Part shown: in pieces, positions 1-12,154 of the stretch
Layout of the letters: each line of letters opens with the position of its first letter
Position numbering within the stretch: position 1 is the first letter of the stretch
Source of the DNA: Smittium culicis
Taxonomy: Eukaryota > Kickxellomycota > Harpellomycetes > Harpellales > Legeriomycetaceae
Direction: 5' to 3'
NCBI GenBank assembly: GCA_001970855.1
Contig: LSSN01006045.1
Span: forward strand, 1 to 42,630
Length of the DNA stretch: 42,630 bases
The notes under the pieces: model-generated
The model's database searches: none
Seen by the model: only the letters and a program-made list of their open reading frames with translations
What the model was told of the DNA's origin: nothing
Program-made: the position numbers and the translations under genes

Positions 1-2158
1 TCTATTTCAATTAGTATTTTAATAAACCATTTTTAGGATCATTTCAACATCTTTTGTAATAAATTTTAAATTAATCTGAAATTAAAGTTAATTCTAGCTA
101 CCAACCGGGTATAAATAATATTTCAAGCGCGTTTAATTACCTGATAATATTATATGGATGCGTAAAATAGTACTCAAATGAATTTTTTATATTGAATGAC
201 AGTATATATTCACTATAACATTATATATTATTACTCTGATAGAATTATTCAAGCTTTTTAGAAAGAATATTAAATCATATTTTATAAGCAAATAAAATTT
301 GTCCAATTACCCCAAATTTAATATCGAATCAGCTAGATTATTAGAATATTTTCTTGTGATTCGACTATAGGCATCGTTGATGGAGAAGTTCGACAAAAAT
401 ACGTGCTATGTTATTTGATCTATATATACTCGAAAATTAACTGCTAGTGTAACTTCAATCGTTTTACCACTGTGTATTTGCGTTTTAAGATTGAGGCTTA
501 TTAGGTGAGATATTTATTTGATGTGCTCTAATTAAATTATCATGGAATGAGGCTATGAATTACTGTTTATAAACCTTATATTCCTATTTTACAACATATT
601 TTTTGTTGGTTTATACGTTATGTCAAATTAAGAATGTAAATTTTGCTATTAATCGGACTATCCAATAACTGGGAAATAGATCGGATTTATTTGTGCTATT
701 AATTGAAATGAGTTTATTATTAATCAAAAAACTCATTATTCTTTAGAATTTATAGTCTCCAGATACAGAAAATCCTAGATAATTTTGCACCATTAGTCAT
801 TGATTCTGTACATTTTTTTAAAACTGATAAATCGGGCCACAGATGGCAACCAGAATAGCATAGCAGTTATTATCTAGACTGAAAGCTTAAGAGTCGAGCT
901 TCATTGTTTAATTTCGTCCAGAAATGGAATTATATTAATTTTAGTTCAAAAAACTAACTTATTGACGCATCATTCAAGTACATGCTGAATTTATAATTTT
1001 TAGCAAAACTATCTTGCTCATAGGTTTCTAAGTATAGTTTTTGGTGAGCAGAAATTTAGAAATTTATTTAGCATATTTTCATATTATCGACAGAATAGAT
1101 TTATTCCTGATAGTTAATTATCTGGGTATTATATATGTGGAAATGATGAGGAAGATGTTAATCTCCCTTATCAACCAGACTTTTATTCGCCATAATAAAG
1201 TCTTTGGAAGCTATTTAATCAGCTTTATTCGCCTGTAAAAATTGCTAGTAATTCTAATTTAAAATTATAAAACTACAAAGAATTTAAAAAAAACTTGAAA
1301 TCAGTTACATAATAACATAACATGAGCTAGAAAAAAATTTTATTTAAATGCAGCCATTAATATTTAGCCACAATTAGTTAAAGGTTTATAAGAAACTATT
1401 TAGTATACAAATAAGAAATTATAAAGAACACAGGTCGTTTTTTTTAGCAAAGGAAAATTATTAAATTACAAATGTCAAAAATAGATTAGCTTTTTACAAA
1501 TCATAAACTACAATGGTCTATGCTTATCAATTTTTAGTATACTAATAACAATTGATCAAAAAAGAAAAAAAATATTAATCCAAACTCCAATTTAATTATT
1601 CGATTGAATAAACAAAATCTAGTCAAGCCCAACAATTATAATAAACACAAACATAAAATTAAAAAGGCTCATCAACTATATTACGATAAAACCGACATGA
1701 ATTTTAATACTTTTAACAGCTTTTAAGAGCACATATATATTTTCCATATAAATAGCCACACAGAAAATCCCTTTCTGAAGGTCGTCGAATTTTTTTAGAA
1801 AATTAGTAATAACAAATTTTAGAATATTAAAACAAAGCCTTAAATCCTAATAAAATTAACTAAATAAAATGATAATAATTAAATAAAATCTTTCTTTTAT
1901 ACTATATTATTTACAATTCTAAAATTAAACTTACTTAATCTGAATACTTTAAAATTTTTAAATTTAAAATTTATATAAAACATAAAAAAATAAAAAATAA
2001 AAAACATAATAATAACAATAATAAAAAATTTTTAACCTTTAACATTAAAATTAAATATATTTTCAAACTTTAATTAGTATTATTTTTTTTAACAATTAAT
2101 ATACATAAAACTATATAAACTAAGCATAAAACTAAATAATCAAATCTTATCAATAAAA
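1..2158. other. AT-rich stretch without a supportable gene
   Basis: I see no intact gene, RNA gene or clear repeat here. Short protein-like stretches occur around 340-1250 in more than one frame (one 65-codon open stretch at 1041-1238 begins with TTG, not ATG), but none has a recognisable family signature. From about 1250 onward the sequence is almost pure A/T with homopolymer runs. It may be old decayed coding or transposon sequence, but that is inference. Confidence 0.5.
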
Positions 2159-2290
2159 ATGATACCCAAGCTGTTTCCCGAGAATGATATTAAGAAAACT
2201 TATCCCACATCTGCCCCTGAACTTGATTCTTACACTGAAAATCCCACTACGAGAACTGAGGAGTATGATACAACTCAACATATATATTGA
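2159..2290 (+). pseudogene. Short coding-like island, unrecognised
   Basis: This is a 43-codon ATG-initiated frame whose composition is clearly less AT-rich than the flanks. The peptide is hydrophilic and normal looking, beginning MIPKLFPENDIKKTYPTSAP and rich in Thr, Glu and Tyr. It ends at a TGA, and reading through gives a further protein-like stretch to about 2350. The opposite strand is also open for 96 codons (2150-2440), but its AT-driven Ile/Phe/Lys composition looks like a shadow. It could be an exon or gag-like relic of a transposon. I do not recognise it and the coding call is weak. Confidence 0.2.
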
Positions 2291-2814
2291 AATTTCGACC
2301 TGATTCTTACCGAAACTTCGGGCTCTTAGTGTTTTTTTATGGGGCTCATGATGAAATTTTAATATTTTCTTAAAAGTTTGGTTATAGAAAATAATTAAGT
2401 GTGAAATAAAGATAATTTTTTTTATTGATATTTTAATCATAATTATAAAGGTATGATAATAGAAAAATATGTGATTTGTAAAAAAAATTATTTCAAATTT
2501 AGTTAAAAAGCTAGTAAAAATTAGTTAATTTGTAAAGGTAAATCAAGTTTTTTTTTTTAGCATATCTGGTTCAAATATTAGTATCATATTTCTTTTTTTA
2601 AACTTTAATTTAATTTGTGATCTTCAAAATTCGATACCTTCATTAAGTTTGAAACTTTAGCCTGATAAATTACCTTTTTTTATTATTAGTTCGTAAGCTT
2701 TAAACAGTATTCTTAGCTTTCTAATGATATAAACTTATTGAAAAAAGCACATACATCGATTACCTTGCATTGATTTTACTAGCTTTATAAAGCTTATCAA
2801 AATAAATAAGAAAA

Positions 2815-4100
2815 TGAAGAAAACGAAATAATTTCTTCTGATTCTGATTGAGGTATTACAGATGTCAAATCTGAACTTCCAGATATATTTCTGAATATAT
2901 TATTTTGAGATTATCTCATTCTAGAAAGCGCTTCTTGACAAAAAATAAACTGTATTTAGTTTTATGATAGTTTATTTGAAAGGATACAGTCGATAATAAA
3001 ATTTATAATATATATATTGAGGATATTTCTCTGGTCCTCAATACCAGCATTTTTCGATTATAATTTTCCGAATTTTACGATTTTCAGTCTTTTATCCTCG
3101 AATGACAGGTATTGATTGCAGAAGGAGAGATTATGATACTGATATTTCTCTCGAATCTTATTAGCTTACTACCTTTTAATCGGTTTAAATATGTTTATTC
3201 TTAAAAATTGAATGTGATCCTTATTCACTATATGCGTTATCACATTACACGGTCAATGTGCGTAAGTGATTATCAAACTTGTTGATTTGAAGGAAAAAGA
3301 TATCTTTTCGAGAAATAATTTTTCAGAAAAGCGTATGATTTATTCTTAAAACCCGTTCTGATTAAATTAAAATGCATATGCGTCGTTTTTAACATTATTC
3401 GATTTCAGAATGTCAAATTTCTCATAATATAGAGATCAACTTTACTTTATATTATGCTTGATTTGTGCTCTGACAGGATTTGATACAGATGATACAATAC
3501 GTATTTTGTGGGAAATTATTGTCCTTCTAAAAGTGCAATCAAATATCCTTGGTAATATTTAGCAGTTCTGGAGATTTTTTTTCGCTAAAATTTTTTGCTC
3601 ATGATAATTTTGTTATTTTTTTATGAATATACCAGATTTATTCCCCTTAAATGAATTTGATTTTGAGGGATAAAATTGGGTTAAAAAAATTCAATAGAGC
3701 CCATATGAATATTACCTTTGAGCGTTTCATTATTCTTAGCACATGTGAGGATAGAATAAAATTCTTGGTGTCGCGTCACAATATTATATAAATTTCGCCA
3801 TTTTCGACACCACATGAAATAAGGAGAGTGCTTAAAATTAATTCAGGGTTTTCTTATATAATAACCGTCTCCCCATATTCATATTTGTGAGAGTAATTGT
3901 CGAATTCCATGAAATAAATATCGAAAAATAGTAAATCCTTGGATAAAGAATGCAAAGATGAATATATTTGCTTATAAGCTGTGTATTTGTCATAAATTTT
4001 ATATTTTACTATAAGCTCTCCTGAAATATAAGTATCGCCTGGCCAGAATTCTAATAATTTGATTTCATCTCGCTATGATCACTGAAATTGATAATAGGCA
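2815..4100 (+). pseudogene. Decayed coding tract, possibly F-box-like
   Basis: One plus-strand frame stays protein-like from about 2815 to 3280, interrupted mostly by TGA and TAG codons. It starts with an acidic/Ser segment (ENEENEIISSDSD), then KSELPDIFLNILF, which resembles the beginning of an F-box (LPxEIxxxIL). Further protein-like patches lie at about 3700-4090, for example MNITFERFIILSTCEDRIKF, again broken by stops. No intron model rescues the frame. The most economical reading is an eroded gene. The F-box label rests on one short motif and is tentative. Because the AT-rich antisense also reads fairly well in places, even the strand is not certain. Confidence 0.25.
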
Positions 4101-4559
4101 CCTTCAGTGATATTTATATAATGGTTATTACCACCAAAAGATGAATAATAGACTGTGTTTGGGACTAATAGGGCTTTTAGTTTTTGGTATTAAACTCAAA
4201 AAACCAAAGCTTATCGAATAAATTGTGCAGAGTTTTGAGCTCGCGTGTGTAGTTTCTTCTATCATAATGAAATCTAAAAATTGTTCTTAGATCCTCATTA
4301 AATTATATAATGTACATATATAATTGGTAGGAGAGCCTTTACAAAAATCAACGGGCCCAAATTTAGCCAAAATCGATACTCTTCCTAATTTATCAGATAT
4401 ATTTTATGCAATTTCATTGATTAGAATACAAATAAAATTTTTTTTGGAATCCCGATAATGTTATACGATCCTTTAGGAGGATGATTAAAATCGTTTTAGC
4501 TGGTATTTTTATCTATAAATCCATTTTACATATTTTTATATTGAGTTTTTGGAGGTCAA

Positions 4560-5521
4560 GGTCATTCGAATGTCTCTCATTTTCTTTATGATTGTTAATT
4601 TCCAGGAATTAAAATCCAGGAATATAATTCATGGTTATAATAAATGGCCGATTTTGGCATCAAGGAATTAAATTCTTGCCATCAGAACTTCTCTAGCTTA
4701 CGAATCATATTCTTTTTTTTTTCAACGAATAATTCGAAATCAGATTTTTTGGTATCACGAAGGTGATTCTGAATCCCCCATCCATATATTACAAATATTG
4801 ACAGTTCAAATACCTGGAAAATATCGATTATCTAATCCATTAGACCTCCAAATCAAGGCCAACCAATAATCTCTATCGATATCTCCTCCGGTGGCAGCCT
4901 ATATTCCTCGAAAATTTTACAAGCAGCAAATATTTTTTTGTGAGCTTACTTAATTCGAGGATACTATTATACTGCTTGAAATCGTTACGAAGTTGCTTTT
5001 TGAGATTTACTTTGGCACTGTAATCTGGTGGAACTTGATAAATGTCTACAAAAGTTGTCTTTTTTCTGCAAGTTTCTTATGAATTTGGGGGTTTCTGATG
5101 ATTGTTGATTCAATAACACATGGGGATCAGTTTAGGATAGTTTTAGGATTTATAAACGGAATTCAAAGTCGTTTTAAACTATATCAGAATTTTTCTGAGA
5201 TACATTTTCTAGAATATCAAATGATTCACCATGCATCTTACTCTAGAGAATGAATTCAGGTTTCTAAGCCGTATGTATCTATGAAGTTCCTTGGACTCGA
5301 TGGTGAAAGCAATGTTATTTTTATCACCAAACTTGAGGAAAAACTATCCGTAATACTAATAATAACTTTTCTACGTTTTCCTCCACATTATATGTAATAT
5401 CTTTGAGTGTATGTGCAATGTGTTTCAATGAGCTAGACTTCGAGAAACATAATATCGCCACAATATGCTCTTTTTCGGTCAACAGCGATCGAAAGGTGTG
5501 CTCTTCAATTAATTTAAGCAT
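4560..5521 (-). pseudogene. Decayed coding tract with frameshifts, unknown family
   Basis: An ATG at 5521 opens a 65-codon minus-strand frame (5324-5521) beginning MLKLIEEHTFRSLLTEKEH, a soluble helical-looking sequence. It stops at 5324. A second frame overlapping its end continues with FGDKNNIAFTIESKELHRYI down to a TAG at 5209-5211, so a frameshift near 5330-5350 is likely. Further protein-like pieces (such as VDIYQVPPDYSAKVNLKKQL and LPPEEISIEIIGW) appear downstream in changing frames to about 4560. I see no splice sites that join them cleanly. I read this as a frameshifted relic, facing the plus-strand relic at 2.8-4.1 kb. Family unknown. Confidence 0.3.
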
Positions 5522-7816
5522 TTCTGTTAGACAAAGGTAATTTTTTTTAGAAGATTTATTTAGTATAAAAGTTATAAGTGTAGAATGAACTAGGATATTA
5601 GGAAGAATTATACAGGCAATATATAGGAAACTAAAAAGTGAAGAGATCGGTAAAGTAAAGTAAAGGTTGGATCAGTGAGATGAGTAAGATAAAGAGGGTC
5701 GCCGGAAGGTTGAAATTTGCTCACCGATTGGCAAATTAAAAATGTGATTATGCCATAATACCTTGAAATTTTTCCTTTATTTAAAAATATTAATTCTGGT
5801 ATAGCACCTCTGCGAAAGAAAAAAAGGGATAAACTATCGTGTACTTAGAATTGTATATAGTAAATTTTCTAAATTCAACTTTTTTTGCTTTATTTCATTG
5901 GCTTTTAATTTTTAATTTCTGGGTTCATATTATTCAGTAGCCTGATAGCTCTTAAAATTTCTAATCTCTTATATGTATTTTTTAAATTTTGCTTTATAAG
6001 CAAATAATTTTTAAAGTTATAATGTATATAAAGATTAAATGGAATCTTCTAAAATAAAATAAAATTTATTATTATAATTTTGATTTGAGAATATATATTT
6101 AATTACTAACAATGAATATCCTTGTATGCAAACAAAAATTCAATTTTTTTTTTATAAATATAAAATATTTTTTTGGGCTAATCCGATATATTGTATTAAG
6201 GTTTAAATTTTCATATAGGTTCATTATTTTTTATTAAGTGTTATAAAATCTTCATTATATCGAAATTTTGTATAAAATACCTAAAAATAGCTCATAAAAA
6301 AGAATGAGGCTATTTGCAATTTATTAAATTTGAAAAATAGTTATTAAATTTTTTTATCATTTTAGTCTAATTTTATTCTAATTTATTCTAATTTATTCTA
6401 ATTTATTCTAATTTTATATAATTCATATTTTTGATTTTTTTATTATATAGTAGTTTTTTTAATTTATGGTCATAATTAAACGCAACAATTTTAATGTATT
6501 ATCCAAATAATCTGAAGCGAATTAGATAATTGTTTTAAAGGTTCAACTTTATAACTAATCATTTCATATCAAAGACCATTTTTTCATATTTTTTAAAGCG
6601 AATTGTTTTTTTTTCAAAGAAAATAGAAATATCTGAAAATCTAATTAAACTTATAAACAGCCTAATAATTTTTTTAGTATATTTACTCACATTTTTTTAT
6701 GCCTGGACATTAAATATAGTTTTTTTTTGTATTTGGTTAATATATAAAGATCGTGTTTAATTTTTTTTGGTTATTTGATACCGTTAATATCATCTATTAC
6801 CCAAAAAAAATCTCATTAATTATTTGAATTATATATTGCAGTGTCATTGAAATATTCAGATGAAGATTTTATTGACTTTTAAAAAAAATAATAAGATTAA
6901 TAACTAAATAAAATGATTGAAAGTAATTTCATTTAAATAACCATAAAACTATTATAGCATATAGTAATAATAAAATAGAACAAGATTTTGCATAAGGATT
7001 ATCTAGATTTTGTAAAAAATAATTTAAATCGCAGCTATATATATAATGTAACAAGTATATAAATTTTTTAAATAAGCTTACTAGTATAAAACATGGTTAT
7101 ACTATTAAATAAAATTCAAGGCAACGAAAGTTGTAAAATATAAAATATTTTTAATTAAGAGATGTAAATAGATGTAAAGCAACACTGCAAAATAAATTTT
7201 TGACTTTCACTAAGCCTATACGTTAGAAGAAATTTGGAAGGACAAGAATAAAATAATAAGCTTACGACATCGTGCTTATTCGATGGGCTAAAGGATGTCA
7301 TATTAAAATATTGATGTTGCTTTTGCGTTTATAAATTTCGCGGCTCATATAGGTTTTTTGATGGGGAGTCATTGTTTCTTAGAACATAAGCCACGAAATA
7401 CTTTTATATAGTGGTTTTTTGTAGCTGCTCTATTGATATTTAGAGTAATTGTAAAGTTCAAGTTTAAAATAGAGCTGATCTTTACACTTTGGCCAATAAT
7501 CAGAACAGTAAAAAACAAACTAGCAATTTTGACTTTATAAAAATATTTTACACCAATTAATTTTATGAATCTACATTATAAAAATATTAGTGGATAGATT
7601 TTATTTTGGAGTTCTTTTGCCTAAGTGAGAAGCAGCAAATTGTGAGTTGCGTTTCGTAAATAGGAACAAATTGAGCAAACAAAAATTCGTAAAAAAAAAA
7701 ATTAAGCTTGAAAAAATTGTGTAAAAGTTAAAAAGCAAAAAAATCAAAGCTAAAAACCAAGTGCTTTTAATCATTTATATATACTATTTTTCTTTTGCAG
7801 ATTTATAAATAATAAA
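5522..7816. other. AT-rich intergenic region upstream of RPC31
   Basis: No gene is visible. The region has long A/T homopolymers, a short taaag repetition near 5655-5666 and the 10-bp tandem array listed separately. Its right end must contain the RPC31 promoter, but I see no element I can name. Confidence 0.5.
6366..6416. repeat. 10-bp tandem repeat (attctaattt unit)
   Basis: Four to five head-to-tail copies of a ten-base unit, attctaattt, appear, perfect in the middle and with one extra T at each edge. It is a minisatellite-like array in otherwise featureless AT-rich DNA, with no nearby gene boundary. Confidence 0.85.
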
Positions 7817-8962
7817 ATGTCAAGAGGAGGCAGAGGCGGCGGTGCTTCAAAATTTCAACAGAACGCGCTGCTTAAAGAGCTAGGAGCAGGAAATTTTTTT
7901 AAAAAAGGAAACGAAACTTTTTCAGATGTAATATATTGTATAGTTTATATGAAATTTAGTTTTTAAAAAATTTTGACTAACACTTTTTTTTTTTCTAACT
8001 TCTTTCACAATTTTAATATTAATTTTAATCCAATTAACAAATCGACCTATACATTTGTTATAGAATTTCAATGTACCAGTCCCTAAAAAGCCATTATACG
8101 AAGAGAAACATGTTTCAAATCTTTTAACGGAGTACATGGAAAGGCTAACAAATTCTCAATATTTCCTTAAAGAGCCACCGCCGCCCAAAGGTAAGAGCTT
8201 CTTAGATATTATCATATGAAATTCCACAATTTTAGCCCATCTCATTAAAATAACGTTGATATTTAGATGTCGATAGATACAGCGATAAATACTTTACTGA
8301 CGACTTGAAAAAAACAACTTTAAAACAGACGATTACAAGTATCTAATATAAAAATCTATGAGATATGAATGCAGTTTTAGAATAAATCTAATAAAAAATT
8401 AATATCAATTATTTTCAATCTCTAGATTTATCATTTTTCCCAGAAGAGTTACATGCAGCTTTTGGAAAAGCAAAATCGAAAAAGAGAAAGCGTAAAAATC
8501 ATATTTTGATATACAATATATTTATACTTATAGTTTATATATATATTAACTGACTTAATTGAGCATAGTTTTGAATTCTTAATGAAAAAGCTTTATAAAT
8601 TTTAAATTGATAATTTTTTTTATAGTAAACTCGAATAATTCAGATATTCTAAATGAACTTAAAGTTGAGGAAGAAGGCAGCGACGAAAACAACAGCGAGG
8701 AAGAGGAAGTTGACGCTGCTTGGGAGGAAGACGAAGAAGAAGAGAATGACTATATAGATAATTACTTTGATAACGGGGAAGGAGATGACAATGATATAGA
8801 TGAAGATGGTAATCTTATTTATTTGAATATGTTGATAAATATAAACGCATTGATGTATCTTTAGACATATATTTCTAATTTTATATGAATTTGAGTTTAT
8901 TGTTTTTTTTTAAATTTTTCTTTAATATTTTATTAATAGATGGTACTGCTGGGTTTACATAA
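7817..8962 (+). CDS. RPC31: DNA-directed RNA polymerase III subunit RPC31 (RPC7/C31 family)
   Basis: Specific subunit of RNA polymerase III, part of the Rpc82-Rpc34-Rpc31 trimer needed for initiation at tRNA and 5S genes. My model has six exons (7817-7927, 8064-8190, 8267-8338, 8426-8491, 8626-8808, 8940-8962), all GT...AG and phase-consistent, giving 193 residues. The N-terminus is the family's Gly/Arg start (MSRGGRGGGASKF). Next come a Pro-rich VPVPKKPLYEE segment, the DRYSDKY motif, NLSFFPEEL followed by a KSKKRKR basic patch, and a strongly acidic Asp/Glu tail, the same order as in yeast Rpc31. The last exon encodes only seven residues ending in GFT. If the last intron were retained, the tail would instead run to a stop at 8862-8864. 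Introns are 76-136 bases, so five introns interrupt 582 coding bases. Confidence 0.82.
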
Positions 8963-9981
8963 GCAATCCAACCCAAAAAACATCAATCAAGCTGTTATTA
9001 TATACTCTTCATACCTATTTATCCATAGTCACGTATCGCTAAGACTAATTTATAGTAAAAATTTTTTTTCAAGGCTCTATATTATTTTTAATACGCAATA
9101 ACCTTTTTTATACATTTAGTGTCAAATTTTGTACTTGAATATTAATCGATTTTATGATAAATGCTCTTAAAAATCAATAGTATTTTATTTTCCTGCTTTA
9201 TATTTTTGCGAAAAATTATGTTTGATTTTATCACACAATACAAAACACTCTTAATTTTTAAAGATATTTTATGTACACTACCGCACTAGTTTTTCATTTA
9301 AATAATATTTGTTATAATAATACCCTTTCAATGGAGTAGAAATGTTTCTTTTTTTCTTATTCTAATAAATTTGATCTCGTAAATAAAATCCATCTGCTGT
9401 AGCTTTATAAAGTCACACCTTTTTATTAGTTTGTAGTAAATACAAATATTTTCATAAAATAGACATAGTAATAATAATAATAATAATAAAATATTATTAA
9501 TGAGTTAACCAGGAAAGGAATAAATTCTAAATTTTTTTTCTTGATTTAGTCTAAAGTTAAATTAGCTTTTAAATAAATTCAAATAAATCAACTTTTCATT
9601 CAAATCATCCCAATATCTATTACTTAAAACGAATCAAATTTGATTGTTTTTCCTTATTTTTGTAAGTATCATTTAAAATTAACGAATAAAGCGTCTATCC
9701 AAAAGAGATATCATAATAAATTTTATCCATTGACCTATCAAATTTATCAGGCTACTTATTTTTCAATCGCCTGCACCAATAATAAAAAATAGTACCATCA
9801 AAATTTGCACCAATTTCCTATAAAAAAAACTATATTTAGCCAAGCCTTTGACTTTAGAAAATATAGCTAATAGAGCAGGAAAGAAATTATTATCCAGTTT
9901 CTATTTTAGATCTACTGAAAAAAAATTAAGAATACCCTTCATAGCCAAAGCTGTCAACTGGGTTACATTTTTTTAGCTTTG
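8963..9981. other. Intergenic region RPC31 to ALKBH1
   Basis: This holds the 3' side of RPC31 and the promoter side of the dioxygenase gene. Apart from an AAT microsatellite at 9466-9489 and A/T runs I see no feature. Confidence 0.5.
9466..9489. repeat. (AAT)n microsatellite
   Basis: About seven uninterrupted trinucleotide units of the AAT class. Simple sequence between two genes. Confidence 0.8.
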
Positions 9982-11475
9982 ATGATGGATGAAGCCATAG
10001 CCTTGCCTCATGTCAAATCTACTACCTTATCGAAAAGGCAACAAAAAATTGCCTTAAGGCAAAGACAAGCTGCAAAAGAGAATAACACAAATTTTAGGGC
10101 AGCAGAGAGGAATTTTAAAGCCAAATTTGTTGAACCTAATATGGAGAATGTTGTCGATTTTACCGCATTGCATAATAATACTGCCTCTACTAACTCGAGA
10201 ATTAGAAGAGTTTTACTTCCTGAAAACTTGTTTGATTTAGATTCTTCGATTTTCAAGTTACCCGATAGTGTATCTAATTTACCAGAAATATATAAAAATA
10301 AACAGCTAGCTTATACACTTACTGATCATCCAGGTATTTAATTTCTTTATATATTTTTATTTGACTATTTATAAATCAATCAAGTTTACCGGAATTATGA
10401 TACTTATAAAATCTATTACTTCATAATAGGCTTGATAGTTATTCCAAATCCTTTCACAACAACTGCCCAAAAAAAGCTTGTTAAGAATACTTTGTGCGAT
10501 TGGGCTCGAAAACCAAACAAAACTAGTCTGGATCCATTTTACAAAATGAGCGAATCAAAATCCTTATTTGAACATCATATTGAAGACATTTCGAATGTAA
10601 ATAATCCTAATCATACTCCATTCATTTTTAAGACTTTGTTCGAAAAACCTTCAGAAGCGCAAAATCACAAAACTAATGGCGAAGATGAATCAATAACGAA
10701 TGTAACAATAATAAAAAAAGAATGCGGAAATCTTTATGAAAAAAAAGATCAAGGTTATAAACCAGTCGTAACTGAGCCCAAGAATGAGTTTTACAGACAA
10801 GATCATACAGCAACTGAATTGCTAGAGTCGATTCGCTGGACTACTATAGGAAATCAATATAATTGGTCTACTAAATCGTACGACACCAACATACAAGCAC
10901 CTATATCAGAAGATCTTTCTCATCTAATGTCATTAATTGTTAGATCAATTTCGGGTGCTAAAATCACAGGATCGCTAACTGATATTTTTTCTGAAACTCA
11001 TATTGTAAATAGCTACGATTTTAATAAGTATAAAGTTGAAGCAGGTGTAATAAACTACTATGGGTTAAATAGCACTTTATTGGCTCACGTTGATAAATCT
11101 GAAAATAATATGGAAGCTCCTCTTGTATCTATTAGCCTTGGTTGTAGCTGTATATATTTAGTTGGCGGCGATACCAAACAAGATACCTTAACCCCTATTC
11201 TTTTGAGAAGTGGTGATATAATCGCCTCATGTGGTGCGTCTAGAACATCTTATCATGGCGTTCCAAGGATATTTGAAAACTCGTGCCCCTCCTTCTTATC
11301 GGCTCATAACTCTGACGCTGATACCCATATTGATCCCGCAAACTCAACTTTTAATCTTGATAATGTATCAGATAACTCACTGAATCAAAGTTTAGATGGC
11401 GAACTTTGGGCACCGTATGCTGAATATATTTCTACTCATAGGATAAATTTTAATGCTAGACAATGTAATAACTAA
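9982..11475 (+). CDS. ALKBH1: AlkB-family 2-oxoglutarate/Fe(II) dioxygenase, ALKBH1-like
   Basis: Predicted oxidative demethylase of nucleic acids. ALKBH1 proteins act on tRNA and/or DNA, often in the mitochondrion or nucleus. Two exons (9982-10333 and 10430-11475) joined in phase 1 give 465 residues. The first ATG of a tandem pair at 9982 was taken; the codon before it is TTG. The iron ligands are visible as H337-V-D339 and H393 (in SYHGVPR). The 2-oxoglutarate-binding signature appears as R455-I-N-F-N-A-R461, with Asn where many AlkB proteins have Thr. The upstream segment RWTTIGNQYNWSTKSY matches the ALKBH1-type region ahead of the core. The junction reads DHPGLIVIPNPF, a typical ALKBH1 stretch. 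An N-terminal basic helix (KRQQKIALRQRQ) and a hydrophilic insert at about 155-240 look disordered. No clear mitochondrial presequence is seen. Confidence 0.85.
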
Positions 11476-12154
11476 ATCCTCTATTTTACTCAATAAACTC
11501 TCTTCACTCTTCACTCTTCACCCTTCGATCTAAACTTGTATTCTTTTTTTCAATTTTATTTATTTTAACTATGAGTTCCAATAAACCATATTGCTAATAT
11601 TTGGGTACGATAAGCCGAGCTTAGCTCTGCATAATCCTCGAGTGCTTCTTAATAAACTTATCCCTTGTATAAATAAATTTGACACCAATTTTTAAAATGT
11701 AGCTTTCAATTTTTATTATTTCAAAAACTGTTTCATTACAATTATAAACTTTTATGTGCATACTAATAATGATAAACTACAAAATATTAATCTTTGAATT
11801 TATACAATGTACTATAACTATAAATTCGATTAGCGAATCAACTTTCAAAATGACAATTATAAGTATAATAGAGCTAGGCCAATAGAATAACTACGTTCTA
11901 TAGTATTAAATTCTATAGAAATTGAGCTCCAATAAAAATCGTTAAAATGCTAGGTATACAATTAACTTTCTTTTTGAGCTTATTATAATTCTTGGCATGT
12001 GGATAGAACAGATAAATATCTAGCTGTAGAAATTGACAATATCCATCGCTCCTTTTCAATCAAACCCATTAAAGTTTATTTAAAGCATTCAATATAATAT
12101 AAAATTTTATATTTCTTGCCGGAAATTTGTATCAGTAATATAATACTATAAAAC
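11476..12154. other. Intergenic region ALKBH1 to GHKL ATPase
   Basis: A short cttcact repetition (about 11500-11520) follows the ALKBH1 stop. The rest is AT-rich spacer that must carry the terminator of the first gene and the promoter of the second. Nothing else is recognisable. Confidence 0.5.

Noticed and set aside
1041..1238. 65-codon plus-strand frame as a small gene
   Set aside because: It begins with TTG, is rich in AT codons and has no motif; another frame over the same bases looks equally protein-like.
8809..8864. Extension of RPC31 through the last intron to the stop at 8862-8864
   Set aside because: The extension is hydrophobic and unlike the acidic, aromatic end of the family; splicing to 8940 gives a short acidic ending with GF.
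10008..10256. 82-codon minus-strand frame in ALKBH1 exon 1
   Set aside because: It is antisense to a clear coding exon and has no recognisable signature.
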